DNA from: Bryobacterales bacterium
GTDB taxonomy: Bacteria; Acidobacteriota; Terriglobia; Bryobacterales; Bryobacteraceae
Length of the DNA stretch: 32,916 nt
Direction of reading: 5' to 3'
NCBI GenBank assembly: GCA_030693045.1
Contig: JAUYBU010000534.1
Span: forward strand, 1 to 32,916
Under the pieces are notes generated by a model. It saw only the letters and a list, made by a program, of their open reading frames with translations, was not told the origin of the DNA and made no database searches. Numbering within the stretch: the stretch's first letter is position 1; each line of letters begins with the position of its first letter. A program made the position numbers and the translations under genes. This document shows, piece by piece, positions 16,035 through 25,700 of the stretch.

Positions 16035-17306
16035 TCACCTCTCGAATCGCAGCGCTTCGACCGGCGTGAGGTTGGACGCGCGCCAGGCGGGCGGCAAGGC
16101 GGCGGCGATGGCCACCGTCCCCAGCGCCAGGATCGCCGTCAGGGCCGTGCGTGTGTCCACCGGCAGGCCGGCGAAGAAGGCCGGCATGGGCAGCGAATTG
16201 ACGGCCGAGGTCAGCACGGCGATGAACCCGAGGCCGGCCACACCACTCAGCAGCGCCAGAACCGCGCCCTCGAGGAAGAAATCGACCAGGATGCGGCGCG
16301 AGGTCGCCCCCAGCGCCTTCTTGAGGCCGATCTCGTTGGTGCGTTCGGTGACCGCCATGAGCATGGTGTTCATCACCCCCAGCCCGCCCAGGCTGAGCGT
16401 GACCAGCGCGACGGCGGCCAGGAAGATCTCGGTGGAATCGTAGACGCTGTCGAACAGCTCGGCCAGCTCGACGTAGTCGGCCACGAACAGCGCGGTGGTG
16501 TCCTGGGGGTCGAAGCCGTGAATCCGGCCGAGCACCTGTTTGACCTGCCGGCGCGCTTCTTCCCAATGTTTCACAGTCATTGGCTGGTAGATTATGGCGC
16601 TCAGCCGCCCGCGCTCGTGCGCTTCGGCGTTGGGCGGCGCGTCGCGCTTGAGGCAGGGCGCCGGAATCAGGATTTTGTCGTTGTCCCAGCCGTCGTAAGA
16701 AGAGTTCTGTTCCTTCTCGGCCATGGCGCCGATGACCTGGTAGGGGTAGCCGTTGACGCGCACGGTGCGGCCGACGACGTCGCCGCGGTCGGCGAACAAC
16801 TGCTTGCGGACGTTGTGCCCGACGACGCACACGCGGCGCTCCTCGCGCACGTCGGCGGCGGCGATCTGCCGGCCCACGCCCACCGGCAGGTTGCGCAGCT
16901 TCAGGTATTCGGGGCTGACGCCCACGGCCAGGTAGCGGCCGGAGTTGAAGTCGCTCGCCACCGGCGTTGCGTAGCGCTTGACCTCGCCGGCGACAAGCCC
17001 CACCGCGGGGCACTGCGAGCGGATCGCCTCGAGGTTTTCCTCGTACAGCCGGATGGAGCGCCCGGCGCGCTGCCCACCGGCCTGGCGCGACGTTTTGCCC
17101 GGGAACAGCGCGACCATGTTGTTGCCGATCTGCTCCCAGTTCTTGCGCTGTCCGGCGCGGAAGCCGTCGGCCAGGGCGCTCATCAGGGCCAGCGAGGCCA
17201 CGCCCCAGGCGATGCCGAACATGGTCAGGAAGCTGCGCAGTTTGTGCCGCCAGAGATTGGCGGCGGTCTGGCCCAACAGCGCGCGAAGAAACTCGAACGG
17301 CTTCAT
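16035..17306 (-). CDS. MacB-like ABC transporter permease
   Basis: This 423-residue protein has the same architecture as the next gene: N-terminal helix (SFLTMFGIAWGVASLALM, about 25-42), MacB_PCD periplasmic domain, then three C-terminal helices starting near 290, with TERTNEIGLKKALGATSRRI and the end TPVEALRFER. The two permeases, 3 bp apart, probably form a heterodimer. Upstream are repeat elements rather than an ATPase gene, so the unit may have been separated from its ATPase or use one encoded elsewhere. Confidence 0.9.
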   Translation of the reverse strand: MKPFEFLRALLGQTAANLWRHKLRSFLTMFGIAWGVASLALMSALADGFRAGQRKNWEQIGNNMVALFPGKTSRQAGGQRAGRSIRLYEENLEAIRSQCPAVGLVAGEVKRYATPVASDFNSGRYLAVGVSPEYLKLRNLPVGVGRQIAAADVREERRVCVVGHNVRKQLFADRGDVVGRTVRVNGYPYQVIGAMAEKEQNSSYDGWDNDKILIPAPCLKRDAPPNAEAHERGRLSAIIYQPMTVKHWEEARRQVKQVLGRIHGFDPQDTTALFVADYVELAELFDSVYDSTEIFLAAVALVTLSLGGLGVMNTMLMAVTERTNEIGLKKALGATSRRILVDFFLEGAVLALLSGVAGLGFIAVLTSAVNSLPMPAFFAGLPVDTRTALTAILALGTVAIAAALPPAWRASNLTPVEALRFER

Positions 17307-17352
17307 CGAATGGGAGTACGATGCCGGCCGGACGGAAGTTCCCCGGCCCCGA

Positions 17353-17541
17353 AAATGGGGACAGTAACAAATAACCCCTTTTCCGGGGTCTCAGGTCGCT
17401 TGGGGGACACGCCTGTGTCCCGTGGAAAGCGATGGGTTGCGTAAGATTAGCCCGGAGTGTCCCCGGGGGAGCCGGAAAAGGGGTTATTTGTTACTGTCCC
17501 CTTTTCTGGAAAAGGGGTTATTTGTTACTGTCCCCTTTTCC
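17353..17541. repeat. cluster of dispersed repeats between permease and LPS genes
   Basis: The cluster holds one forward GGGGACAGTAACAAATAACC unit (17353-17384), one GGGGACAC palindromic element (17402-17465) and two inverted copies of the first unit (17474-17506 and 17508-17541). The forward and inverted units face each other around the palindromic element. No gene is seen here. Confidence 0.8.
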
Positions 17542-17799
17542 GAGGGGCTCGAAGGGGCGGTAGCGGTTGGCCGACAGCAGCTCGCGCGCCGCCGTCTCGG
17601 ACGCCGGCGCGACATAGAAGAACGCCCCAACCCGCTCGGACACGAACACGAAACCGCCGCGGTAGCTGTCGGCTTCGACCAGGTAGTCGTATCCGGCATC
17701 GGTCAGCAGCGCTTCCAGCTTCAACGCCTGGTTCAGCTTCTTGGCGATGTAGACCAGAGCCAGTTCCTGGTCCGCGAAAAACTCCGCCGACTGCCGCAT
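17518..17799 (-). CDS. hypothetical small protein with repeat-derived C-terminus
   Basis: The 93-residue soluble protein begins after a strong GGAGGAAAC ribosome-binding site. Residues 1-85 look like an ordinary small alpha/beta protein (ALVYIAKKLNQALKLEALL, GFVFVSERVGAFFYV); a family is not recognised. The last eight residues (LGKGDSNK) and the stop come from the GGGGACAGTAACAAATAA repeat, so the natural C-terminus has been replaced or the gene lengthened by the repeat. It is the last gene of the LPS-core unit, 10 bp after the methyltransferase-like gene. Confidence 0.65.
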   Translation of the reverse strand: MRQSAEFFADQELALVYIAKKLNQALKLEALLTDAGYDYLVEADSYRGGFVFVSERVGAFFYVAPASETAARELLSANRYRPFEPLGKGDSNK

Positions 17800-17809
17800 G
17801 TTTCCTCCA

Positions 17810-18367
17810 TCACAAGGCTGCCGCTTTCCAGGCCAGCAGCGCCACGCCGGCCAGAAAACCCAGCAACGCCTGGTACTCCCGGTTGTGCAGGTAGAGACCG
17901 GCGCGGAATCTGCCGGCGTCGCCCCACCGCCGCGCCCGCGGCCACAGCAGAGGCACGTTCACGGCATACTCGGCGTAGCGCGGAAACAACTTCCGCAGAT
18001 GCTGTTCCTCGAGTTCGATCGCCGGCAGGTAGATCAGCGCAAACACCGCCCCGGACAGCGCGGCAAGCTCCAGGCGGTGCGCCGCGATCACCAGTCCCGC
18101 GGCCACGATCAAGGTCCCCAGGTAGAGCGGGTTGCGCGTGCGGGCGTAAGGACCGGACGTCGCCAGCCGCTCGTTTTTCGCCAGGTGGCCGGCCGCCCAG
18201 GCACGCAGCGCCAGCCCGGCGAGCGCCACCGGAACCCCCATCGCAAGCGTCGCCGCGCTGGGCCGCGAAAGCCACGCGAAGGCCCCCGCCAGCAGGAATC
18301 CACAGGGCACGCGAAGCCTCTGCACCAGGTCCGCATAAGGCTTCGGAAACCAGTAGCGGCCCCTCAC
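17810..18367 (-). CDS. isoprenylcysteine-methyltransferase-like membrane protein
   Basis: The 185-residue protein has four to five hydrophobic segments. The stretch LATSGPYARTRNPLYLGTL (near residues 68-86) and the later ELEEQHLRKLFPRYAEYA (about 118-135) are the SAM-binding signatures of the ICMT/PEMT family, which methylates prenylated or lipid substrates; bacterial members mostly have unknown substrates. The GTG start overlaps the heptosyltransferase stop (GTGA), so it is coupled to LPS-core synthesis. Confidence 0.8.
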   Translation of the reverse strand: MRGRYWFPKPYADLVQRLRVPCGFLLAGAFAWLSRPSAATLAMGVPVALAGLALRAWAAGHLAKNERLATSGPYARTRNPLYLGTLIVAAGLVIAAHRLELAALSGAVFALIYLPAIELEEQHLRKLFPRYAEYAVNVPLLWPRARRWGDAGRFRAGLYLHNREYQALLGFLAGVALLAWKAAAL

Positions 18368-19308
18368 GCCAGGGCTCCCGTCAAAGCCTCAAACACCATG
18401 TCCGGCGTGATCTCGCGCATGGACCGGTCGATCTCCTTGCGGCGCTTGTAACTGGTTACCGCGTTGGCGCTTCGAAGCACTCTGATGGACTCGCCGCAGG
18501 GGCCGTTGCGGGCCGGGTCGGTGGGACCGAACACGGCCACGCCGGGCTTGCCCAGCGCCGCCGCCAGATGCAGCGGGCCGCTGTCGATGCCCACCACGGC
18601 CGCCGCGCGCCGCGTCGCATCAATCAGCCCGGAAACCGCCGAACAGTGAACCGCAACGTCCGGCAGATTCGCCAGCGCCCCAAGCGACTGCGGCGGCGCG
18701 TTCAACACCAACACCAGATTCCGTTCCTTGAGCCGCCGCCCCAGCCGCGGGTAAAACTCCAGTGGCCACTGTTTGGAGGGCCACCCGGCCATCGGGCAGG
18801 CCAGCACGAAAGGCCCCTCCGGCAGCCGGCCCTGCGGCTCGCCGAGCGGCAACGGAAAGGCGCGGACGACGTTCGACGCGCCGGCGCCGGCGGCCACCTC
18901 CAGATGGCGATCGATAATGTGCGCCGCCCTGGCCTGGACCTTGGTCGAGTAGAACAGCGCCGCCAGCCGCTCGCGCGCCTGGCTCTGATGCGGGCCGCAG
19001 ATCTTCTCGGCGCGGGACGCCGCCGCGACCAGGGCGGACTTGATGAGGCCCTGGAAATCGACGGCCAGGTCGAAACGCCTCTCGCGCAGCCTGCGCCGCA
19101 GCGCCAGAAAGCCAGCCAATGACCTCTCGACCTCGAAGACCTCGTCGACGAACGGATTGCCTTCGATCAGCCCCGCCCACTTCCGCTCGATGGCCCAGAC
19201 CAGTTGGCTGTGGGGAAAACTGTGCTTGAGCGTGGCCACGGCGGGCAGCGTGTGGACGATGTCCCCCATCGCGCCCAGCCTGACCACAAGGATGCGGGGG
19301 CCGGCCAT
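18364..19308 (-). CDS. waaC: family 9 glycosyltransferase, heptosyltransferase I-like
   Basis: This 314-residue protein has the GT9 two-domain Rossmann layout. The N-terminal ILVVRLGAMGDIVHTLPAV (residues 6-24) holds the catalytic-region Asp, and VDFQGLIKSALVA follows near 84-96. The nucleotide-sugar site is GIDSGPLHLAAALGKPGVAVFGPTDP near 238-265. These features fit heptosyltransferase I, which adds the first heptose to Kdo in the LPS core at the cytoplasmic face. The exact acceptor in this organism is not known. It is the third gene of the core unit. Confidence 0.85.
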   Translation of the reverse strand: MAGPRILVVRLGAMGDIVHTLPAVATLKHSFPHSQLVWAIERKWAGLIEGNPFVDEVFEVERSLAGFLALRRRLRERRFDLAVDFQGLIKSALVAAASRAEKICGPHQSQARERLAALFYSTKVQARAAHIIDRHLEVAAGAGASNVVRAFPLPLGEPQGRLPEGPFVLACPMAGWPSKQWPLEFYPRLGRRLKERNLVLVLNAPPQSLGALANLPDVAVHCSAVSGLIDATRRAAAVVGIDSGPLHLAAALGKPGVAVFGPTDPARNGPCGESIRVLRSANAVTSYKRRKEIDRSMREITPDMVFEALTGALA

Positions 19309-19314
19309 GGTCGC

Positions 19315-19689
19315 CTACCCGGCCGCCTGACGCTGATGGACGCGGACGACCAGATCCCGGGTCCGCCGCGCGTCGGCGATTTCCTCGCCATCCAATAGCG
19401 CGGATGGCAACTGCGCGATCCACGCGGGGTCGCCTTCCTCGACTACGACATGGCTGACCGCGCTCAGCGCAGCCACCAACTCGGCCCGCGCGCGCGCCGG
19501 AAGCAGCGGCCGCTCGGGAGTCCGGACCACCACCAGCAACCCCTCCGCCGTGGCCGCGATCTCCGCCAGGCGCGCGGCGTGCGCGGCGGTCAACGGGTCG
19601 AAGTAGCCGGTAACCACCGTGAGCCGCGCGCCGGCGCCGGCGATGCGTTCGGCCGCGGCGCGCTCGATGATCTTCGCCCGTGTATCCAC
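19315..19689 (-). CDS. divergent RfaE2-like nucleotidyltransferase
   Basis: The 124-residue protein starts at a GTG and has one HIGH-type nucleotidyltransferase motif region, VVTGYFDPLTAAHAARL (about residues 25-41). This resembles GCFDxLHxGHxxxL of the ADP-heptose cytidylyl/adenylyltransferase RfaE2, but the first histidine of HxGH is lost and the glycine is replaced. It is shorter than RfaE2 (about 150-160 residues). Its place between two heptosyltransferase genes suggests a role in making or sensing ADP-heptose, though it may be catalytically altered. Confidence 0.65.
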   Translation of the reverse strand: MDTRAKIIERAAAERIAGAGARLTVVTGYFDPLTAAHAARLAEIAATAEGLLVVVRTPERPLLPARARAELVAALSAVSHVVVEEGDPAWIAQLPSALLDGEEIADARRTRDLVVRVHQRQAAG

Positions 19690-19695
19690 TTGTTC

Positions 19696-20697
19696 CTATT
19701 TCAGCAGTTCGAGCGCCTCGTGCGCCACACGCCCCGCCGCGACGCGGGTCATGCAGCGGTGGTCGATGGGGCACTCGCGCAACAGGCAGGGGCTGCAATC
19801 GACCGGTTCGCGCACGATGCGCGAGAATTCTCCGGCCGGTCCCGTGGCGTCGTCGTCGGTGGCGCCGAACACAGCCACGGTTGGCACGCCGAGCGCCGAG
19901 GCGATGTGCATGGCGCCCGAGTCATTGGTCAAGAAAACCCGGCACGCGGCGGCCAGATCGATGAACTGGCGCAGGCTGGTCTGGCCGGCGAAGTTGACCA
20001 CCCTCGCGCGCCCGGCGATGAGGCGTTCCACCTGTTCGCACAATAGCCGCTCATCGGCCGACCCGAACAGCGCCACCGGCGCGCCGATCTTCGACGCCAC
20101 TTCGACGGCCGCTTCGGCGAAACTCTCCGGCGGCCAACGCTTGGCGCTCCCGTAGGCCGCCCCGGGGCTCACCCCGACCCACGCTTCACCAGTCGCGCTC
20201 CGCGCGACGCCGACCAGCCGGACCGTGTCGCCCGATGAAAACCCGGACACCACTCCGGCGCGCCGCAACAGCTCGAGGTAGTAGAAGCGCTGATGGCGCC
20301 CAATCTCGCCCGGCTTGGGCACGGGCACGGCGTCGGTGAGCAGCAGTCCGCGGCCGTCGCGGTCGTATCCAATGCGGCGTGGAATGCGCGCCAGCCAGGC
20401 CAGGGCCGCCGCTTCGAAGGCGTTTTGCAGAAGGATGGCGCAGTCGAACTTGCGCGCGCGCAGATCGGCGGCCGCGCGCCATTTGCCGGCCAGATCATTC
20501 GCGCCGCGCTCGGCGGTGTAGGGAATCACCATGTCGGCGAACGGCTCGCGCGCGTAGAGGTCCGCCACCCATGGGCGCGCCAGCACCGCGATGTGCGCTT
20601 CGGGAAATCGCGCGCGAATCGCGCCCAGAGCGGGCAACGACATCACCGCGTCACCGACCCAGTTAGCCGCCCGAACGAGTATCCTGGAAAACTGCAT
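19696..20697 (-). CDS. waaF: family 9 glycosyltransferase, heptosyltransferase II-like
   Basis: The 333-residue GT9 protein has ILVRAANWVGDAVMSLPAL (residues 6-24), the WaaF-type signature with the conserved Asp, then GVSPGAAYGSAKRWPPESF near 173-191 and the nucleotide-sugar site TNDSGAMHIASALGVPTVAV near 257-276 with FGATDDDATGP after it. It should transfer the second heptose to the LPS core. It is the first gene of the core unit. The ATG at 20697 lies on a CATG shared with the oppositely directed gene. Confidence 0.9.
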   Translation of the reverse strand: MQFSRILVRAANWVGDAVMSLPALGAIRARFPEAHIAVLARPWVADLYAREPFADMVIPYTAERGANDLAGKWRAAADLRARKFDCAILLQNAFEAAALAWLARIPRRIGYDRDGRGLLLTDAVPVPKPGEIGRHQRFYYLELLRRAGVVSGFSSGDTVRLVGVARSATGEAWVGVSPGAAYGSAKRWPPESFAEAAVEVASKIGAPVALFGSADERLLCEQVERLIAGRARVVNFAGQTSLRQFIDLAAACRVFLTNDSGAMHIASALGVPTVAVFGATDDDATGPAGEFSRIVREPVDCSPCLLRECPIDHRCMTRVAAGRVAHEALELLK

Positions 20698-22774
20698 GGC
20701 GAATTCCCTATTATCTCGCCTGGCGCCCTACGCCGTACTGCTCGCCGGCGTGCTGGCCTTCTTCCGCCGGGTGCTGCTGTCGCCAAATTACATAATCCCA
20801 TTCGACCTGCCCGGCTACCACCTGCCGCTGGCCCACTATGCCGCCCGGAGCCTGGGAATGGGCGAGCTTCCGCTCTGGGATCCGTACACCTACTGCGGCC
20901 TGCCGTTCTACGCCAACCCGCAGGCGCAGACCTTCTATCCGCCCGCCTGGATCGTCTTCGCATTGGCGAACCTGTTGGGTTTCGACAAGCTGCCGTGGCT
21001 GTTGCACTGGGAAGTCGCAATCCACGTCTTTATCGGGGGCGCCGGCGCGTACCTGCTGCTGCGCCGGCTGGGCGCGGACCGCATGGCCGCGGTGTTCGGT
21101 GGAACCATCTACCAGTTGGGCGGTTTCTTCGCCGCGCAGGCGCAGCACCTGGGCGCCGTCTGTGGCGCGGCGTGGCTTCCCTTCGCCTGGCTCGCCGTCA
21201 TCGGGGTCTGCGAGAAACCGTGCCGGCGCCGTACCGCGGCTCTTGCGGCGGTTCTGGCGCTGGCGATATTGGCTGGTTTTCCGGCCATGACCATCGTGGT
21301 CATGGCATCGTGCTGGATCCTGGCGCTCGCGCTGGCCGCCTGGCGCCAGGCTTCGTTCCGGGCTTTGATCGCGGTTTCGGCTGCCTCGGCCTGGAGTCTG
21401 CTGCTGGCGGCCGTTCAGTTGCTCCCCACGCGGGAACTGATACCGCTCAGCCAGGCGAGCCTGCGCTGGCAATGGGGGAATGACGCCGGTGGCGTCCCCT
21501 GGCAGGGGCTCGTCTCGCTGGTGGCGCCCAACTACTTCGACCTGTTCGACCCGAGCCGCTACAAGCTGCCCTGGAACCCGACGTTTCTGTACCTGTACTG
21601 CGGCCTGGCGGCCGTGACACTGGCCCTGGCCGCGCTGGCGCGCCGCGACCGGCGGGCTGGCCTGTTGGCCACCGTCACGCTGGCCACCGGTCTGGTCATG
21701 ATGGGCGACACGACGCCGGTTGGAAGGGCCGTGCTGCATGTTCTGCCGCCCGCGCTCAAGTCACCGCTGTATCCCGAGTTCTTCAGTGCATCCTTCGTTC
21801 TCGGCGTGGCGTCGCTGGCGGCGCTTGGCGCGGCGCGCTGGATCACCCGGCGCGGCGTTGTCTGGGGTGCGGCCCTGATTGTCCTGACCATTGCCGACCT
21901 GGTCTGGACCGGCTCGAACCGCTTCTGGAATACCCAGACCTTCGCCGACGCCGCCCCGGCCACCGAGCGGACCTTCGAAGGTTCCGCCGAAACGCTGGCC
22001 GGGGTGCGCCGCCTGGTGAACCAGACCTCGCCCCCGGCGCGCGTGGATGTCAGGGACGATTCCGTCAACTGGGCTCATCATGCACCCCTGATACGCATTC
22101 CAACCGCCAACGGCGACGATCCGCTGGTCATCAACCGCTTGCTGGCCGTGCGGCGCCTGTTTGCTCCCGGCAACGCGTGGGAGCGCTACCACGAGGTCTC
22201 GCGTCTCGACTCGCCGGTCCTAGACCTGGTGAATGTACGCTACCTTCTGACCTACGCGCCCGATACGGCGCTGCGTATTGTGCACCCGAAATTCCGGCTG
22301 GCAGCCAACCTGCCGGGACACCAGGTATATGAGAACCTGGCCGTATTGCCGCGCTTCTTCCTGGTCGGGGAAACACGCCGCGCTGGTTCACCCGGCGAAG
22401 CGCTCGAGATGCTCGGCTCGCCGGGCTTCGATCCGCGGCGCGTGGCGGTGGTCGAGGACGCCGGCGCGATGACCGGCGCGGCCGGATCGGTTCGTGTCGA
22501 GCGCTACTCAGCCAGCCGTCTGGCATTGGAGACCGAAGCCGCCGCGCCGTCGTTCCTGGTCACCTCCGAGACCTGGTACCCCGGCTGGCGCGCCGCGATC
22601 GACGGCCGCGAGCAGCCGCTGGTGATGACCAACGGCGCTTTCCGCGGGCTTGCCGTTCCAGCCGGCCGCCACCGCGTCGAGATGCGCTTCGCGCCCGCGA
22701 TTCTGTGGTGGGGCGCGGCGCTCAGCGCCGCCGGTTGCCTGCTGTTGGGCTGGGCGCTGACGACGCCGCGCTGA
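20696..22774 (+). CDS. YfhO-family polytopic membrane protein (GT-C-like)
   Basis: This 692-residue protein has about a dozen membrane helices between residues 10 and 430, and then a soluble C-terminal domain. Features include IIPFDLPGYHLPLAHYAARS near 31-50, LPLWDPYTYCGLPFYANPQA near 59-78, and the C-terminal ETWYPGWRAAIDGREQPL, all typical of YfhO-like proteins. Family members are proposed GT-C glycosyltransferases acting at the outer face of the membrane. The ATG at 20696 is chosen over an upstream one at 20591 because it begins the membrane-anchoring helix directly. It diverges from the LPS core genes. Confidence 0.85.
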   Translation: MANSLLSRLAPYAVLLAGVLAFFRRVLLSPNYIIPFDLPGYHLPLAHYAARSLGMGELPLWDPYTYCGLPFYANPQAQTFYPPAWIVFALANLLGFDKLPWLLHWEVAIHVFIGGAGAYLLLRRLGADRMAAVFGGTIYQLGGFFAAQAQHLGAVCGAAWLPFAWLAVIGVCEKPCRRRTAALAAVLALAILAGFPAMTIVVMASCWILALALAAWRQASFRALIAVSAASAWSLLLAAVQLLPTRELIPLSQASLRWQWGNDAGGVPWQGLVSLVAPNYFDLFDPSRYKLPWNPTFLYLYCGLAAVTLALAALARRDRRAGLLATVTLATGLVMMGDTTPVGRAVLHVLPPALKSPLYPEFFSASFVLGVASLAALGAARWITRRGVVWGAALIVLTIADLVWTGSNRFWNTQTFADAAPATERTFEGSAETLAGVRRLVNQTSPPARVDVRDDSVNWAHHAPLIRIPTANGDDPLVINRLLAVRRLFAPGNAWERYHEVSRLDSPVLDLVNVRYLLTYAPDTALRIVHPKFRLAANLPGHQVYENLAVLPRFFLVGETRRAGSPGEALEMLGSPGFDPRRVAVVEDAGAMTGAAGSVRVERYSASRLALETEAAAPSFLVTSETWYPGWRAAIDGREQPLVMTNGAFRGLAVPAGRHRVEMRFAPAILWWGAALSAAGCLLLGWALTTPR

Positions 22775-22780
22775 TTCGGG

Positions 22781-25700
22781 TTACCAGGTCAGGCGCAAAC
22801 CGAACTGCAGGGCGCGGGCGCCGTTGCCGGACACCGAAGCGTCGATGATTCCGGTGCCGCTGGAGGGCGTCTTCGGAATGCCGGGCATGTTCAGCGTATT
22901 GAAGAAGTCCACGTTCAAACGGAAGAACACGCGCTCGGTGACCGGGATCACTTTGAACAGAGACGCATTCACGTTCCAGTTGAACAGTCCCATCTGATAC
23001 TGGTTGCGCCAGGGGTTCAAGTTGTCGTTGAACGAGGTGCGCTGGGTGGTGCCGTTCTTCATCGGAATCCAGACCGTGTTGCTGTCGTAGTAGGGGAAGT
23101 TCGGGTCCGCCGGGCTGCCGCCGTCTTTGGGCATCTGGATGAGGGGCACGTGGGACGGCTTGTAGTTGGCGGGCACGCCCATGACGCCGTTCGGCAGACC
23201 CGTCCTTGGGTCGGTGCTGTTAATGCGGTTGGCCGGGATGTAGCCGTTGTAGTACAGGTAGCCGTCAAAGCAGGTACCGCTGCGGCAGTCCTTGATCGGG
23301 TACTTGGTGCCGTAAATCTCGACCTTGTTGGGGGTGACCCAGTTGGAGGTCGGCAGACTCCACCAGGAACTGGTAAAGGAGCCCTGACCGGCCAACTGCC
23401 ACCCGCCGACGATGCGGTTGAGCACCGGACCGGCGGCGCCGGCCAGGTGTTTGCCCTTGCCGAAGGGCAGGTCCACGATCCAGTTGTAGTTGATGCGGTG
23501 CTTGGGAATGTCGGTGTCCCGCATGTAGTAGAGGAACCGCGCGAGCTGGTTGAAGTCCGTCGGCACGGCGCCGGGCATGAACGTGTTCGTCGAGGGCACG
23601 ATGGAGTCCGACCAGCCGTTGCCGCCGGCGCGGAAGTTGTTACTCATGACATAGAACACCTGGAAGCCGTATCCCTTCGAGTAGCGGCGCTGCAATTCGA
23701 ATTGGAAGCTCTGGGCATTGGACCAGCCGACCTTCCGGTACTCCTCGATGGCGCCGTAAACGGTCTGTTCAAAGGCGCGCGTCGCGGTGTTGGAGTAGAT
23801 GCCGGTAGGCAGAGGCAGCCCGGTGGTGGAGTACCAGATGAAGCTACTCGGCGACTCGTTGTAGGAGTCGTACATATCCATGCGCGAGCCGTGCGTGCCG
23901 ACGTAGCCTATGCGCGCCACGGTGTTCTCCCACACTTCGCGTTCCAGGGTCAGGTTCCACCCGTGGGCGCGGGAGGTGGGCTGGCGGGGGGAGAAGTAGC
24001 TGATGCGGGAATCGCCGCGGGAGACGCTGCCCGGCTTGCTGGTGTCAATCACGCTTTTGGTGTTGACGCCGGCGATGTACTGCGGCGACGAGCGCAGACC
24101 CCAGGAAGGCAACAGGTCGGGAGTCTGGGCCGAGTTGCTGATGGAGTAAGTAAAGGCCGCCGTGGTGGGCGGGTTCGACCGCGCGCGGGCGTTGAAAGCG
24201 CGCAGCGGCATGTCGTAAGCGTACAGGCCGTAGCCGCCGCGAAGCACCATCGGGTGATTGCCGGTGGTGAGGCGGTAGGCAAAGCCGGCGCGCGGGTTGA
24301 AGTCCAGCTTGTTGAGGTACATCAGCTTGGATGGGAGTCCGAAGTCGGAAGGCCGCCCGAACTTCATGCCGATGTCGGTGTAGATCTTCTGGATCGCCGG
24401 GGTGGTGGCGCCTTCCTTGTACATGGTCTCCCAGTCGGCGCCGTTGATGATGGTCTTGCTGGCCTTGTCGAAACCGGTCAGGACGTTGTTGGCCTCGCGC
24501 AGCGGGATGAACAGTTCGTAGCGCATGCCCAGGTTGAGGGTCAGGCGCGAGTTGACGCGGAAGTTGTCCTGGAAATACCCCGACAGCGAGCCGTCCCAGC
24601 CGGTGTACCACTTGCGGACGAACTGCACGCGGTAGCTTTGGAGCAGTCCGATGAACAGGTCCGCGGACTGGTGCCCGGTGAAAGGAACCGCGGAGTAGGC
24701 CGAACCGGAAGTCGGGTCGAACAGCCCGGTTCCCTGGCTGGAAAAGGCGTAAGCGCCCTGCACCATCTGCTGATCGGGCAGGATGTTCAGCGCCTCGTAG
24801 CGCATGCGGCCGCCGAACTGGAATTCGTGGCGTCCGTGGATTTTGGTCAGGTTCTCGTCGAAGTTGTAGATCTGGTTGATGGCGTTGCGCCGGTTGGCGG
24901 CGGTGATGTACTCCATGCCCACGCCGGTGCCGGTCATGTTTGGGAAACCGTACTCGTTGAACGGATTCGGCAGCCCGAGGGTGTCGGCCCACTTCTTGTC
25001 GTCGCCCACGTTGAAGAAGTTCAGGTCCTCCGAGCCGACGTTGAACGAAGTCTCGGAAAAGAACGTGGGCGAGAAGGTGTGGTTCCAGTTGATGACGCCG
25101 GTGTAGTTGCGGATGGGCCGCCAGTTGCCGTTGGCCGAGCGGTCGAGGGTGGTGGGAGAGTTGTTGTTGCCGGACTGCGCGAAGGAGTCGCGCACGCCTT
25201 TGGTGAACCGGATGGCCAATTGATCACGCTCGGATATGCGGTGATCCACCTTGGCCGTCAGGGTCCATTCCATGCGGTTGTTGGGGGCGGGATACACGTA
25301 GTTATTGGCCACCAGCGGATTCACTTCCGGCATGTTGGGAATCGGGGTGACACTATAGAGGTATTTTGCCAGCGGACTCTGCCGGCTCATGGGGACTTGG
25401 TTGTTCGTGTAAGGCACGCGGGTCCAGTTGGCGGCGGCTGAACCTGTGCTCCAGGGGTCGTAGAGGGTGTACTTGCGTCCGCTGGAGTTCTCCAGACTGC
25501 TGAAATCGCCTTTTCGCCATTCTTCGCGGGGCAGCGCGGCGCGCCGGGTGGCGGCGGTGAAGCTCCGGAACGCCTCATAGGAGGCGAACCAGAAGGTCTT
25601 GTTCTTGCCGTTGTAGAGCTTCGGCAGATACACCGGGCCGCCGCCGGAAGCGCCGAATTCGTTGCGCACCAGATGGGAGGGCCGCGACGAAAAATCCTGG

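Noticed and set aside
14770-17370. An 866-codon frame on the minus strand across both permeases
   Set aside because: It is a shifted-frame shadow, Arg/Gly/Pro-rich, of two clearly recognised permease genes.
23150-25441. A 763-codon plus-strand frame inside the TonB receptor gene
   Set aside because: It is a Val/Gly/His-rich antisense shadow; the minus-strand receptor has all its domains.
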